DNA of 64,000 bases. Origin: Sphaerochaeta pleomorpha str. Grapes. GTDB lineage: Bacteria; Spirochaetota; Spirochaetia; Sphaerochaetales; Sphaerochaetaceae. The notes below the pieces were generated by a model. That model ran no database searches, was not told the origin of the DNA, and saw only the letters and a list, made by a program, of their open reading frames with translations. The stretch covers positions 3,415,815-3,479,814 of the forward strand of contig NC_016633.1 of NCBI RefSeq assembly GCF_000236685.1, written 5' to 3'. Shown here in pieces: positions 50,803 to 59,621 of the stretch (positions within the stretch are counted from its first letter, which is position 1; each line of letters starts with the position of its first letter). The translations under genes were made by a program, and so were the position numbers.

Positions 50803-52089
50803 TTACAGGGCGCCAAAGATAATCTTGGCGACAAAGAGACCGAAGACTACCCAAGTCATGCCAGAGATATCTTTACGCTTGTTGGTAAAGAATTTGAGGA
50901 GGACATAGGACAGGATTCCGAACATGATGCCATCGGCGATGCTGTAAGCAACAACCATGAACATGATGCAGAGGAATGAAGGGATTGCCTCGGTCATATC
51001 GGTCCATTCGATTTCCGTTACAGGAGTCATCATCATGACACCTACGATGATCAAAGCAGGAGCTGTTGCAGCTGAAGGGATCGATTCGAACAACGGAGCG
51101 AAGAACAATGAGAGCAAAAAGAGGATTGCAACGGTAAGGGAAGTCAAACCGGTACGTCCACCTTCTACTACACCAGCAGAGGATTCGACAAATGTGGTGA
51201 CAGTGGAAGTTCCGAGAACTGCACCGAGCGTGGTTCCAACTGCATCAGCAAACAAAGCTTCTTTACAGTTGGGGATTGATCCGTCGCTCTGGATCATGTC
51301 AGCCTTGGTAGCACAACCGATGAGGGTTCCTACTGTGTCGAACATGTCGACGAACAGGAAGGTGAACACTACAACGATAAAGTCAAGGGACATAACCTGG
51401 GAGAAGTCAAACGGGAAGAAGTAGGGGGCAGGAGGAACGAAGGAACCGCCAGCATATTTGGTGATCCCGAGAGGAATTCCAATAATGGTGGTGAGTGCGA
51501 TGCCAATCAGGAGTGCACCGTTTACCTTGAAAACAAGGAGGATACCGGTGATGAGCAGGCCGAGCATTGCCAAGCCAGCAGGTCCCATATACCAATCGGG
51601 ATTGAGACCGACCAAGGTGGCTCCTCCGATTACGATACCTGCGTTCTGCATACCGATGAACGCAATGAAGAGCCCTATCCCAACCCCAATCGCTTTCTTA
51701 AGGTTTGCCGGGATGCTGTTTACGATTGCTTCGCGAATATTAACAGCGGTGAGGATGAGGAAGATGATACCTTCAACAAAAACGGCTGTCAAAGCGAACT
51801 GCCAGCTATACCCCATTCCCATAACTACCGTGTAGGTAAGGAAGGCGTTCAAGCCCATTCCCGGTGCGAGGGCAAACGGAAGGTTTGCCAAAAGGGACAT
51901 AACCAAGGTAGCCACAGCAGAAGCTATTGCGGTTGCTGCGAAGACTTTTGAGAAGTCCATTCCTGCCTGTGACAGGATTCCGGGGTTGACAGCGAGAATG
52001 TAAGCCATCGTCAGGAAGGTTGTTACACCAGCCATGATCTCGGTCTTTACATTTGTCTTTCTTTCTTTAAGTTTAAAAAACTTTTCCAT
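50803..52089 (-). CDS. NCS2-family purine permease (AzgA/PbuG branch)
   Basis: 428 aa, about 12-14 spans. E-I-M-A-G-V-T-T-F-L-T-M-A-Y-I-L-A-V-N-P, F-A-L-A-P-G-M-G-L-N-A-F-L-T-Y and D-M-F-D-T-V-G-T-L-I-G are hallmarks of the adenine/guanine/hypoxanthine-proton symporters. It is divergent from adenine deaminase and is the obvious purine entry route for the degradation genes at 12-28 kb. AAGGAG precedes the ATG. Confidence 0.92.
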   Translation of the reverse strand: MEKFFKLKERKTNVKTEIMAGVTTFLTMAYILAVNPGILSQAGMDFSKVFAATAIASAVATLVMSLLANLPFALAPGMGLNAFLTYTVVMGMGYSWQFALTAVFVEGIIFLILTAVNIREAIVNSIPANLKKAIGVGIGLFIAFIGMQNAGIVIGGATLVGLNPDWYMGPAGLAMLGLLITGILLVFKVNGALLIGIALTTIIGIPLGITKYAGGSFVPPAPYFFPFDFSQVMSLDFIVVVFTFLFVDMFDTVGTLIGCATKADMIQSDGSIPNCKEALFADAVGTTLGAVLGTSTVTTFVESSAGVVEGGRTGLTSLTVAILFLLSLFFAPLFESIPSAATAPALIIVGVMMMTPVTEIEWTDMTEAIPSFLCIMFMVVAYSIADGIMFGILSYVLLKFFTNKRKDISGMTWVVFGLFVAKIIFGAL

Positions 52090-52241
52090 CTATGCACTCC
52101 TTGCAGATGATGATTTATAATGCCTATTCTAATACATCAAACCAATCAAGTACAGAAAAATCTTTACATTTATCATATACCAAATTATCATTGATGAAAT
52201 GTTATTTCAGGGAAAAAAAATAGCTTGATTCTGCACTATAT

Positions 52242-52272
52242 GTAAAAAAGGATTTATAAATCTTTTTTATAC
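52242..52272. other. AT-rich inverted repeat between the permease and adenine deaminase
   Basis: GTAAAAAAGGATTT and AAATCTTTTTTATAC form a near-perfect inverted repeat with one extra G. It is T-rich in both directions and could act as a weak terminator or operator. No purine-riboswitch core is recognisable in 52090-52410. Confidence 0.4.
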
Positions 52273-52342
52273 ACTAGTGAAATAATGTAGTACAACAATA
52301 GTATTTTATTTGAATTGCTTGGATTTTTTCCTTTTTTTCCCC

Positions 52343-52402
52343 TTGAACTATTTGTGCAAGGTGTTACACTGGAAAAAAAATGTGTTGCAATTTGTTGCTG
52401 GT
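52343..52402 (+). promoter_or_regulatory. Adenine deaminase promoter and decamer pair
   Basis: TTGAAC (52343-52348), 17-nt spacer, TACACT (52366-52371). TGTTGCAATT (52383-52392) and TGTTGCTGGT (52393-52402) follow just after the start point, an operator-like position, and resemble the pair ahead of ygfK. Confidence 0.5.
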
Positions 52403-52413
52403 TTGGAGGAATT

Positions 52414-54153
52414 ATGCAAGATAAGGAAAGTAGGGCAATGAGTATCGAAGTCGCGACAGGGCGAAAAACCGCCGATTTGTGCGTAACCGGTTCCCATGTC
52501 CTTGACGTATATAATAAAGAATGGTTCGAAGCCGATGTCTTGGTGAGCGGAGGCCTCATATGTGGTTTTCTTGAGCCTGGGAAAGGTGAGGCCAAGAAGA
52601 TAATCGATGCCGAAGGCCGTTACCTCATCCCTGGGTTTATCGACAGCCATGTTCACATTGAGTCATCGCACTGCACCCCTTCGGAGTTTTCAAACCTTGT
52701 CGTGCCCTGCGGAACAACAACTGTGGTTGCCGACCCTCATGAAATTTGTAACGTCTGTGGTCTTGCAGGGCTCGATTATATGCTTGAGGATTCCAAAAAC
52801 ACTCCTTTGCAGGCTTTCTTTATGGTTCCTTCCTGTGTTCCTGCAACCCCGTTCGAGCATAGCGGGGCAGTTCTGCTCGCTTCCGACCTTGCAAAGCGAC
52901 TGGGCCATGAACGGGTTTTGGGACTCGGTGAGATGATGGACTATCCAGGGGTCATTGCCGGTTCGTCTATGGTCTTGGATAAACTCTGGGAAGCAAGTCT
53001 TAGCGGTAAGGTCGTTGACGGACATAGCCCTGCTATCGAAGGATCTGATCTGGACGCTTATTGTGCGGCCTCTATCCATACGGACCATGAATGTGAGACC
53101 CCTGAGGAATTGAAACAACGAGTCAGGCGGGGAATGTATGTCATGCTTAGGCAAGGCTCTGCCTGTTGCAATGTTTTGGGCTTGCTTGGAGGGGTGACCC
53201 CTGCAAACAGCCGGCGTTGTCTCTTCTGTACCGATGACCGGCAACCCAAAAGCATTCTCAAGGAAGGCCATATCAATAATAATGTGCGCCTCAGTGTCGG
53301 CGCAGGGCTCGACCCCATCGAAGCAATCTGTATGGCTACGGTAAACAGCTCCGAATGTTACCGTCTGTTTGACCGTGGGGCTATTGCCCCGGGCCTCCGG
53401 GCTGATTTCCTATTATGTGATAATCTTGAAGCTTTTTCCATGCACCAGGTATTTGTGGGGGGCGAGCTGGTAGCCGAGGACGGCAAGATTGTGCAAAAGG
53501 CAGTTTCGGGTCCAGCTTCCAATGTCTCAGGGAAGATGCTGGTAAAAGGTTTTTCGAAACAAAGGCTACATCTTCAGCTGAAATCGGACCATGTCAGGGT
53601 TATCGATATCATTAGCGGTGGCGTGGTCACCGGCGCAGGCGAAGCGTATGTGACGGTAAAGGATGGGCAATGGGTTCACGATAACAAGCAGGATGTTATC
53701 AAACTGGCTGTTATCGAACGGCACCATGGAACAGGAAATGTAGCGGTTGCCTTGCTCAGGGGGTACGGACTCAAAGGTGGAGCTGTAGCAACCTCTGTTG
53801 CCCATGACTCCCATAATATTATCGTCTGTGGCGATAATGACGAGGATATGGTTTTGGCTGTAAACCATCTGGTAGAACTCGGAGGAGGCATGGTCATTGT
53901 CAAGAAAGGGAAAATCCTGACCGATCTGCCTCTCCCCATTGCAGGCCTCATGACCAGTATAGAGGGGGTAGATGTTGCACGCAAACTTGATGAATTGCAT
54001 TCCGTTACCCAGCGTGAGCTTTCGGTAAGCGAGACAGTGGATCCTTTCATGACACTTTGCTTTATGTCGCTCCCTGTCATTCCCGCCTATAAATTGACAG
54101 ATATGGGCCTGTTCGATGTGCGCAAATTTGAATTTGTTCCCTTGGAGTTATAA
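52414..54153 (+). CDS. ade: Adenine deaminase
   Basis: 579 aa Ade-type amidohydrolase converting adenine to hypoxanthine and ammonia. P-G-F-I-D-S-H-V-H-I-E-S-S gives the first metal motif (about 83-95), then V-A-D-P-H-E-I-C-N-V-C-G, L-G-L-G-E-M-M-D-Y-P-G-V, V-D-G-H-S-P and C-T-D-D-R; the C-terminal adenine-deaminase domain has V-A-H-D-S-H-N. GGAGG before 52414 sets the start. It ends one base from the convergent ABC ATPase gene, with no terminator between. Confidence 0.95.
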   Translation: MQDKESRAMSIEVATGRKTADLCVTGSHVLDVYNKEWFEADVLVSGGLICGFLEPGKGEAKKIIDAEGRYLIPGFIDSHVHIESSHCTPSEFSNLVVPCGTTTVVADPHEICNVCGLAGLDYMLEDSKNTPLQAFFMVPSCVPATPFEHSGAVLLASDLAKRLGHERVLGLGEMMDYPGVIAGSSMVLDKLWEASLSGKVVDGHSPAIEGSDLDAYCAASIHTDHECETPEELKQRVRRGMYVMLRQGSACCNVLGLLGGVTPANSRRCLFCTDDRQPKSILKEGHINNNVRLSVGAGLDPIEAICMATVNSSECYRLFDRGAIAPGLRADFLLCDNLEAFSMHQVFVGGELVAEDGKIVQKAVSGPASNVSGKMLVKGFSKQRLHLQLKSDHVRVIDIISGGVVTGAGEAYVTVKDGQWVHDNKQDVIKLAVIERHHGTGNVAVALLRGYGLKGGAVATSVAHDSHNIIVCGDNDEDMVLAVNHLVELGGGMVIVKKGKILTDLPLPIAGLMTSIEGVDVARKLDELHSVTQRELSVSETVDPFMTLCFMSLPVIPAYKLTDMGLFDVRKFEFVPLEL

Positions 54154-54154
54154 A

Positions 54155-54910
54155 TCAAAAGATAAGGGTTTTATCCCCGACTTTGCAAACAGTCATGGGG
54201 GTATCATAGAGGGTGGTCAACGCTTGTGAGGTGACCACCTCTTCTTTTTTTCCGAAGCAGAGCATCTTTCCTTTGCGGAGCATAGCCACATGGGTGGCCA
54301 CTTCGAAGGCAAGGTTTGCATCGTGGGTTGTAAAAAGCAGGGTTTTGCCTTTTGCATGCAGGTTATGCAGAATCGAAATCACCTTTTGCCGGTTCGCGGG
54401 GTCAAGGGCGCTGGTAGGTTCGTCCAATAGCAGGATTTCACTTTCCTGGGCAATGGAACGGGCAAGCAACAACAATTGGTGTTCTCCCCCTGAAAGTGTA
54501 GTAATGGAGCGTTTTGCAAACGATTCAAGCCCAACGGTTTCCAGTGCCTGGTAGGCAATCTCGACATCTGAATCTTTCGGGGATTCCATCTCCGAGAGAT
54601 AGGGTGCACGTCCGAAGAGGGTATAGTCAAGGACGGAAAAGGAAAAATTGTAATTCTCGCTCTGGGGAACCAAGGCGATGGTCCTGCCCAGTTCTTTTCT
54701 TCCATACGATGCGAGGTCGCGACCGAAAAGTCGAATACCATTTGCCTTTTTCCACGATAAGACCATATCCATAAGGGTACTCTTGCCTGCACCGTTCGAA
54801 CCTAGCAGGGCAACGGTACTCCCGGTTTCGATTTCCAGGGAAAGTTCCTGGATGGCCTTTGTTCCGGAAGGATAGGTATAGAAAACCTTGTCTAGTGTGA
54901 GAGCATTCAT
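54155..54910 (-). CDS. ABC transporter ATPase, FecE/BtuD type
   Basis: 251 aa. Walker A G-S-N-G-A-G-K-S-T, signature L-S-G-G-E-H-Q, Walker B I-L-L-L-D-E-P-T-S, switch His in T-T-H-D. The start at 54910 follows GGAGGG and overlaps the permease stop by 4 nt. Last gene of a three-gene importer for an iron chelate, corrinoid or oxyanion. Confidence 0.88.
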   Translation of the reverse strand: MNALTLDKVFYTYPSGTKAIQELSLEIETGSTVALLGSNGAGKSTLMDMVLSWKKANGIRLFGRDLASYGRKELGRTIALVPQSENYNFSFSVLDYTLFGRAPYLSEMESPKDSDVEIAYQALETVGLESFAKRSITTLSGGEHQLLLLARSIAQESEILLLDEPTSALDPANRQKVISILHNLHAKGKTLLFTTHDANLAFEVATHVAMLRKGKMLCFGKKEEVVTSQALTTLYDTPMTVCKVGDKTLIF

Positions 54911-55926
54911 GCTTTTCCCTCCTGGTTTCTCAAGGAAAGTATAACCATAAAGGTAATAGCGCCGATAAAACTGGTTAACAGCCCAATGGGGATTTCTGTT
55001 GCAAGGATTGTACGTCCCACTGTATCGCAGAGAAGCAAAAAAATGGCACCCATGACAGTAGATCCTGGCAGGGCTGCTTTGCTGTCGGAACCGAAGATTT
55101 TCCGTGCAAGGTGTGGCATGATCAGGCCAACCCACCCGATGAGGCCAGTGATGGATATAGTCAGGGTTGTTCCTACGGTAGCGACCAGTAGAAGGATTAC
55201 CCGGTCACGGTTCGGGTTCAATCCTACTGAGAATGCAGTCTTCTCCTGCAGCGAGAGCAGGTTGAGTCTCCATCGGTATCGCAAAATTACCAAAAGACAC
55301 AGCAGGACTATGGGCATGATGGAGAAAATTTGACCCCAGTTGCAATTCCAGAGTCCTCCCATCATCCAGAAGGTAATATCCTGAAGGTCCTTTGTCGGCT
55401 CCGCGACCAGTTTGATTACCCCGAGTGCTGACGTGAAAATAGCGGAGACGGCAATTCCAGACAAGACCAGCCTGAGTAACCAGCCTCCGAAACGAAATCT
55501 CTTGGCCAGAAAATAGGACATGATGAGTGCCAGCAACCCGAAGACAGTTGCACTTACCTGCACGAGGTAGGAGCTGTAATTACCCAGGACAATGACCAAG
55601 GCTGCCCCAAAGGCAGCTCCTTGGCTTACTCCCAGAAACCCTGGTTCCACCAAAGGATTTGAAAAGAGCATCTGGAAAGTAAAACCGGAAGCACTGAGAA
55701 TTGCTCCTGCCATGATTGCCAATAGGATTCTCGGAAGCCTTACGTTGAAAATGATAGTAGACATCAGCTTGTCGTCTGCAAGGTTGCGGGGAAACGTAAT
55801 GCCTCCCTTTGGATACCTGCCGGCAAAAAGGAACAGGCAAGAAAGAAGCACAAGCAACAGACAAAGCAACAACAGGACGAGCCTGTTGTGCTTTTGGTCA
55901 TTCCTATAGGTAGTTGTGGCGTTCAT
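54907..55926 (-). CDS. FecCD/BtuC-family permease
   Basis: 339 aa, about ten spans. R-L-P-R-I-L-L-A-I-M-A-G-A-I-L-S-A-S-G-F-T-F-Q-M-L-F-S-N-P-L-V-E-P-G-F-L-G-V and G-L-I-G-W-V-G-L-I-M-P-H-L-A-R are the standard FecCD motifs. Only one permease gene is present, so it acts as a homodimer. Confidence 0.9.
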   Translation of the reverse strand: MNATTTYRNDQKHNRLVLLLLCLLLVLLSCLFLFAGRYPKGGITFPRNLADDKLMSTIIFNVRLPRILLAIMAGAILSASGFTFQMLFSNPLVEPGFLGVSQGAAFGAALVIVLGNYSSYLVQVSATVFGLLALIMSYFLAKRFRFGGWLLRLVLSGIAVSAIFTSALGVIKLVAEPTKDLQDITFWMMGGLWNCNWGQIFSIMPIVLLCLLVILRYRWRLNLLSLQEKTAFSVGLNPNRDRVILLLVATVGTTLTISITGLIGWVGLIMPHLARKIFGSDSKAALPGSTVMGAIFLLLCDTVGRTILATEIPIGLLTSFIGAITFMVILSLRNQEGKA

Positions 55927-55933
55927 ACAGTAT

Positions 55934-57031
55934 CTAGTTAAGGGAAATCGAGGTCTTGTAGGCGCTTAGGAGCGTATCGAGTACCTTTTGGTCTGTAAGG
56001 CCATAGAATTCCCTGTAAAAGGAGGTAATCTCTTCTTCCATGTCGACTGAAGCAAAGAGCTCGGGATAAAGGTCCTGGGCCATCCACTGCATTCCCAGAA
56101 TCCAGGTTGCCACCGGCTGGATGTAGTTCATCATATCCGAAGGGGTTTCCTCCACATTATGGTTTTTCACTGCCTTGAGATTTGCCCATATGGGGGAACT
56201 GTAAATTTCATTGACATATGTTTCTGTCGGAGTCTTATAACTGACAATATAGATTTTGTCAGGATTCCATGCAGCTATCTGTTCAAAAGAAACGGTACTC
56301 CAACCATTGGAAGCTGTATTTGCACCTTTCCATACAGGAACTCCCCCTACATTCTCTGCCATCCAGGTCTGCATCCAGGAATCAGGGGCGATTTTGAAGG
56401 AAGAGGCATTGTCCGTGGTTACTCCCTGCAAAATCAGTACTTTCAGCTTGTTCTCGGGTGCCAGAGAAGAAACCGTATTGGTAATGGAATCCAGGCGTTC
56501 CTGGAATAAGGAAAGGATCTGTTGTGCGCGGGTAGTATTCTTCAATAGCTTCCCCAGTTGCGTGATTTCAGTTTTCCAGTCCTCATACGATTCAAGGTTC
56601 ATGGTAAAATTGGGAATTCTGAGCTGGTCGAGTTTTTTCCCGATTTTTTCATAGTTTGCAGTCTTGGTGAGTACGATTTGCGGGTTCTGGGCCGCAATTT
56701 CCTCTGCACTCGCATTCTGGCTGATGCGGGGTTTTTCATCGAGAGAGGGCCTGATCAGGGAGAAAAAGTCCCCAAGCCCTTGGTCAGTAATGGGAAGCGT
56801 CAAATCCATTGCTTCAACCTCGGGGAACAAGAAAAGCGCATTTGCACTCATATTCCCGGCTTTTCCCGCGATAATGACCCGATAGGGTTTTTCTTCTAAG
56901 GTTACTGTGCGTCCATTGGCATCGGTAGCGGTATAAAACCCGCTATCCTGCATTTCTTTCTCTGCATTTCCCTGGGAAAAAAGCAGAACCGGCAAAAGGA
57001 CAAGCAAAATAAACAATATTTTTTTCTTCAT
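55934..57031 (-). CDS. Metal-chelate/oxyanion ABC transporter binding protein (class III)
   Basis: 365 aa. Signal peptide 1-19 then Q-G-N-A-E. The N-terminal lobe has D-A-N-G-R-T-V-T-L-E-E-K-P-Y-R-V-I-I, followed by S-A-E-E-I-A-A-Q-N-P-Q-I-V-L and a long linking helix, as in siderophore and cobalamin binding proteins. H. influenzae MolA of this class carries molybdate, and the neighbourhood encodes two molybdoenzymes, so molybdate is an option next to iron or B12. A promoter (57071-57099) lies upstream. Confidence 0.82.
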   Translation of the reverse strand: MKKKILFILLVLLPVLLFSQGNAEKEMQDSGFYTATDANGRTVTLEEKPYRVIIAGKAGNMSANALFLFPEVEAMDLTLPITDQGLGDFFSLIRPSLDEKPRISQNASAEEIAAQNPQIVLTKTANYEKIGKKLDQLRIPNFTMNLESYEDWKTEITQLGKLLKNTTRAQQILSLFQERLDSITNTVSSLAPENKLKVLILQGVTTDNASSFKIAPDSWMQTWMAENVGGVPVWKGANTASNGWSTVSFEQIAAWNPDKIYIVSYKTPTETYVNEIYSSPIWANLKAVKNHNVEETPSDMMNYIQPVATWILGMQWMAQDLYPELFASVDMEEEITSFYREFYGLTDQKVLDTLLSAYKTSISLN

Positions 57032-57070
57032 GGTAGATGGAGACTCCTATTAAATGTTGCGAACGGTTGC

Positions 57071-57099
57071 AGTTTACCATTGTATATATAAAAATGCAA
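57071..57099 (-). promoter_or_regulatory. Promoter of the metal/oxyanion ABC operon
   Basis: Minus strand: TTGCAT (57099-57094), 17-nt spacer, TAAACT (57076-57071), 40 nt before the binding-protein ATG. Confidence 0.55.
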
Positions 57100-57189
57100 T
57101 CGAATATACTCACACCAGGCAATCCTTTTCTCCTTGATACCTTCCCTTATTCGGGGTACTGTATAGACAAAACTTCAAGGGGTTGCATT

Positions 57190-58500
57190 ATGGCAGATCA
57201 CACCATACAGGAATCTATATATATACTGAAAAAGAGTTCTACACGACTTTCAGTGAGTACTGATAAGCAGAGAAACGATCTGCTTTTAGCCATTGGGCAG
57301 GGTCTCGTAGACGATTGGGCAGAAATCGAAAGGGCCAATGCCCTTGACCTTTCGGCAGCGGAAGCAAACGGCGAAAAAGAAGCACTGGTCAAACGACTGG
57401 TATTCGACATTGAGAAACGGGACAGTGTCATTGCCGGACTCAAGCAAGTCGCTGCCTTGCAGGACCCTATCGGGAGAGTCTTGGAACGGCGTTTGCTGGA
57501 CACCTCTTTGTTGCTTGAACGTGTCAGTTTTCCTATCGGGGTTATCGGGATGATTTTTGAATCCCGGCCGGATGCCCTTGTCCAGATTGTTTCACTTTGC
57601 CTGAAAAGCGGAAATGGCATCATACTCAAGGGTGGGAAAGAGGCTGCACATACCAATGCTGCTTTGGTTGCCTCCATATATAAAAGTGCCGCTTCTTCTC
57701 CTCTAGGTTCTGAGTGGCTTCTGTTGCTGACCAGCCATAGTGACGTCGATGTGATGCTCAAGATGGATGGACTGATAGACCTGCTCATACCCCGTGGTTC
57801 CAATGCTTTTGTGAAATACGTCATGGACAATACTTCCATACCCGTCCTTGGTCACGCGGCGGGTATCTGCCACATGTATGTCGACAAGGAAGCCGACCTT
57901 GCAATGGCAAGCGAATGTGCCTTCGACTCCAAGACCCAATACCCTGCAGCCTGCAATGCAATAGAGACAATTTTGGTGCATAAAGACATTGCCCCTGTAT
58001 TTCTTTTGATGCTTGCCTCGCGTATGGCTGACAAGCAGGTGATTCTGCATGGAGATTCCCAGACGCGATCTTATATAGACTGTCTTCCCTGTACACAGGG
58101 TGATTACGACACGGAATACCTTGCCCTTGAGCTAAATATTAGGGTAGTCGATACCTATCAGCAGGCTTTGGACCATATAGCAGAGCATGGGTCCCATCAC
58201 ACCGATGCGATTATTACGAAGAACAAGGAGCTCGCCAACCTGTTTATGAGGGAAGTCGATTCTGCTGATGTCATGGTGAACTGCTCTACCCGGTTTGCCG
58301 ATGGGTTTAGATTCGGCCTTGGGGCTGAGGTCGGTATCAGTACGGCAAAAATCCATGCCCGGGGACCTGTAGGGATTTCAGGCTTGATGAGCAGCAAATG
58401 GCTGCTGCAAGGCGATGGTCAGGTTGTTGCATCCTACACTGGCTCAAATGCGAAGCCTTTCTTACACAAGGAACTGGCTATTGGGGAGGAATCGAAATGA
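57190..58500 (+). CDS. proA: Gamma-glutamyl phosphate reductase
   Basis: 436 aa aldehyde-dehydrogenase-fold enzyme of proline synthesis, reducing gamma-glutamyl phosphate to the semialdehyde. V-G-I-M/I-G-M-I-F-E-S-R-P, G-K-E-A-A-H-T-N, L-I-P-R-G-S-N-A-F and the catalytic Cys in Y-P-A-A-C-N-A-I-E-T are present. AAGGGG precedes the ATG. It lies before proB and overlaps it by 4 nt; many bacteria have the opposite order. Confidence 0.95.
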   Translation: MADHTIQESIYILKKSSTRLSVSTDKQRNDLLLAIGQGLVDDWAEIERANALDLSAAEANGEKEALVKRLVFDIEKRDSVIAGLKQVAALQDPIGRVLERRLLDTSLLLERVSFPIGVIGMIFESRPDALVQIVSLCLKSGNGIILKGGKEAAHTNAALVASIYKSAASSPLGSEWLLLLTSHSDVDVMLKMDGLIDLLIPRGSNAFVKYVMDNTSIPVLGHAAGICHMYVDKEADLAMASECAFDSKTQYPAACNAIETILVHKDIAPVFLLMLASRMADKQVILHGDSQTRSYIDCLPCTQGDYDTEYLALELNIRVVDTYQQALDHIAEHGSHHTDAIITKNKELANLFMREVDSADVMVNCSTRFADGFRFGLGAEVGISTAKIHARGPVGISGLMSSKWLLQGDGQVVASYTGSNAKPFLHKELAIGEESK

Positions 58501-59621
58501 ATCGCGATTTTTCCCAGGTGCAACGGGTGGTGGTAAAAGTCGGAACGAACCTGCTCTCTACAGCTGAAGGCATCGATGAACATTGCATCGAGGATATCGT
58601 CTCCCAGATTGCTATACTTATGGGAAAAGGGATCCAGGTCCTTTTAGTCTCCTCCGGGGCTATCGGGATGGGAGCCAAAGAACTCCATCTCAAGGACGCT
58701 GTCAAACAGGTGGCTATGCGACAAGCCTGTGCTTCCATCGGGCAACCGATTCTGATGAGCAGTTACCGTAAGGCTTTCAAACACCATGGCATAGTCTGTT
58801 CCCAGATTCTTCTTACCCGCAAAGATATGAACAACCGTCATACCTATGTGAATTTACGGAACAGTGTAATGACCTTGCTCGACCTTGGGGTAGTGCCAGT
58901 CTTCAACGAGAACGACGTGGTAAGCACGGCTGAAATTGGTTCTGCCTTTGGTGATAACGACAGGATGAGTGCCATGGTGGCCAGCAAAATTGACGCAGAC
59001 CTTCTGATTATCCTTACCGATATCCCCGGGGTTTATACTGCCGACCCGAAAAAAGACCCAAAGGCGACTCTGCTCGGAGAAATAGAGATGCTCGACGAAC
59101 AGATTTTCTCCTACGCGGGGGGGGCTGGGAGCACCTTCTCGACAGGGGGAATGAAAACAAAACTGCTTGCGGCAAAGATTGCCGCAGTAGGTGGATGCGG
59201 ATCCATTATTGCCAGTGGATATGAGAAGAATTCACTGGTACGACTTTTGGAAGGGGAACCTTTGGGTAGCTATATCCATCCTTTACAAAGGATCAGCCAG
59301 AGGGCACGTTGGATTTTGAATAATTCCCACCTAGGCTCGGTGACGGTGGATGATGGGGCAAAAAAAGCTTTGTATGACCACAAAAGCCTGTTGCCCAAAG
59401 GTATTGTCAAGGTGAGCGGGGTCTTTGGACAGGGAGATGTCATTCAGGTCTGTTCTGAGGACGGTAAACCTTTCGCCAAAGCGGTACCTTATTATAACAG
59501 CACCGATATTGCTCTGCTTGCAGGCCATAAGAGCAAAGATATCGAAGAAATCCTTGGTTCGGGGAAAAAGGACGTAATCTTTCGTCCGGAGGATTTGGTG
59601 TTTTTGGACAATGTTGAATAA
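58497..59621 (+). CDS. proB: Glutamate 5-kinase
   Basis: 374 aa. Amino-acid-kinase domain: V-V-K-V-G-T-N-L-L, S-S-G-A-I-G-M-G, N-E-N-D-V-V-S, F-G-D-N-D and L-T-D-I-P-G-V-Y-T-A-D-P; then a C-terminal PUA domain from about 280 (V-D-D-G-A-K-K-A-L). It phosphorylates glutamate for ProA. The start is the ATGA overlapping proA. Confidence 0.96.
   Translation: MNRDFSQVQRVVVKVGTNLLSTAEGIDEHCIEDIVSQIAILMGKGIQVLLVSSGAIGMGAKELHLKDAVKQVAMRQACASIGQPILMSSYRKAFKHHGIVCSQILLTRKDMNNRHTYVNLRNSVMTLLDLGVVPVFNENDVVSTAEIGSAFGDNDRMSAMVASKIDADLLIILTDIPGVYTADPKKDPKATLLGEIEMLDEQIFSYAGGAGSTFSTGGMKTKLLAAKIAAVGGCGSIIASGYEKNSLVRLLEGEPLGSYIHPLQRISQRARWILNNSHLGSVTVDDGAKKALYDHKSLLPKGIVKVSGVFGQGDVIQVCSEDGKPFAKAVPYYNSTDIALLAGHKSKDIEEILGSGKKDVIFRPEDLVFLDNVE

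Noticed and set aside
52090-52410. Purine riboswitch ahead of the NCS2 permease or adenine deaminase
   Set aside because: I looked for the three-way-junction core on both strands and did not find it.
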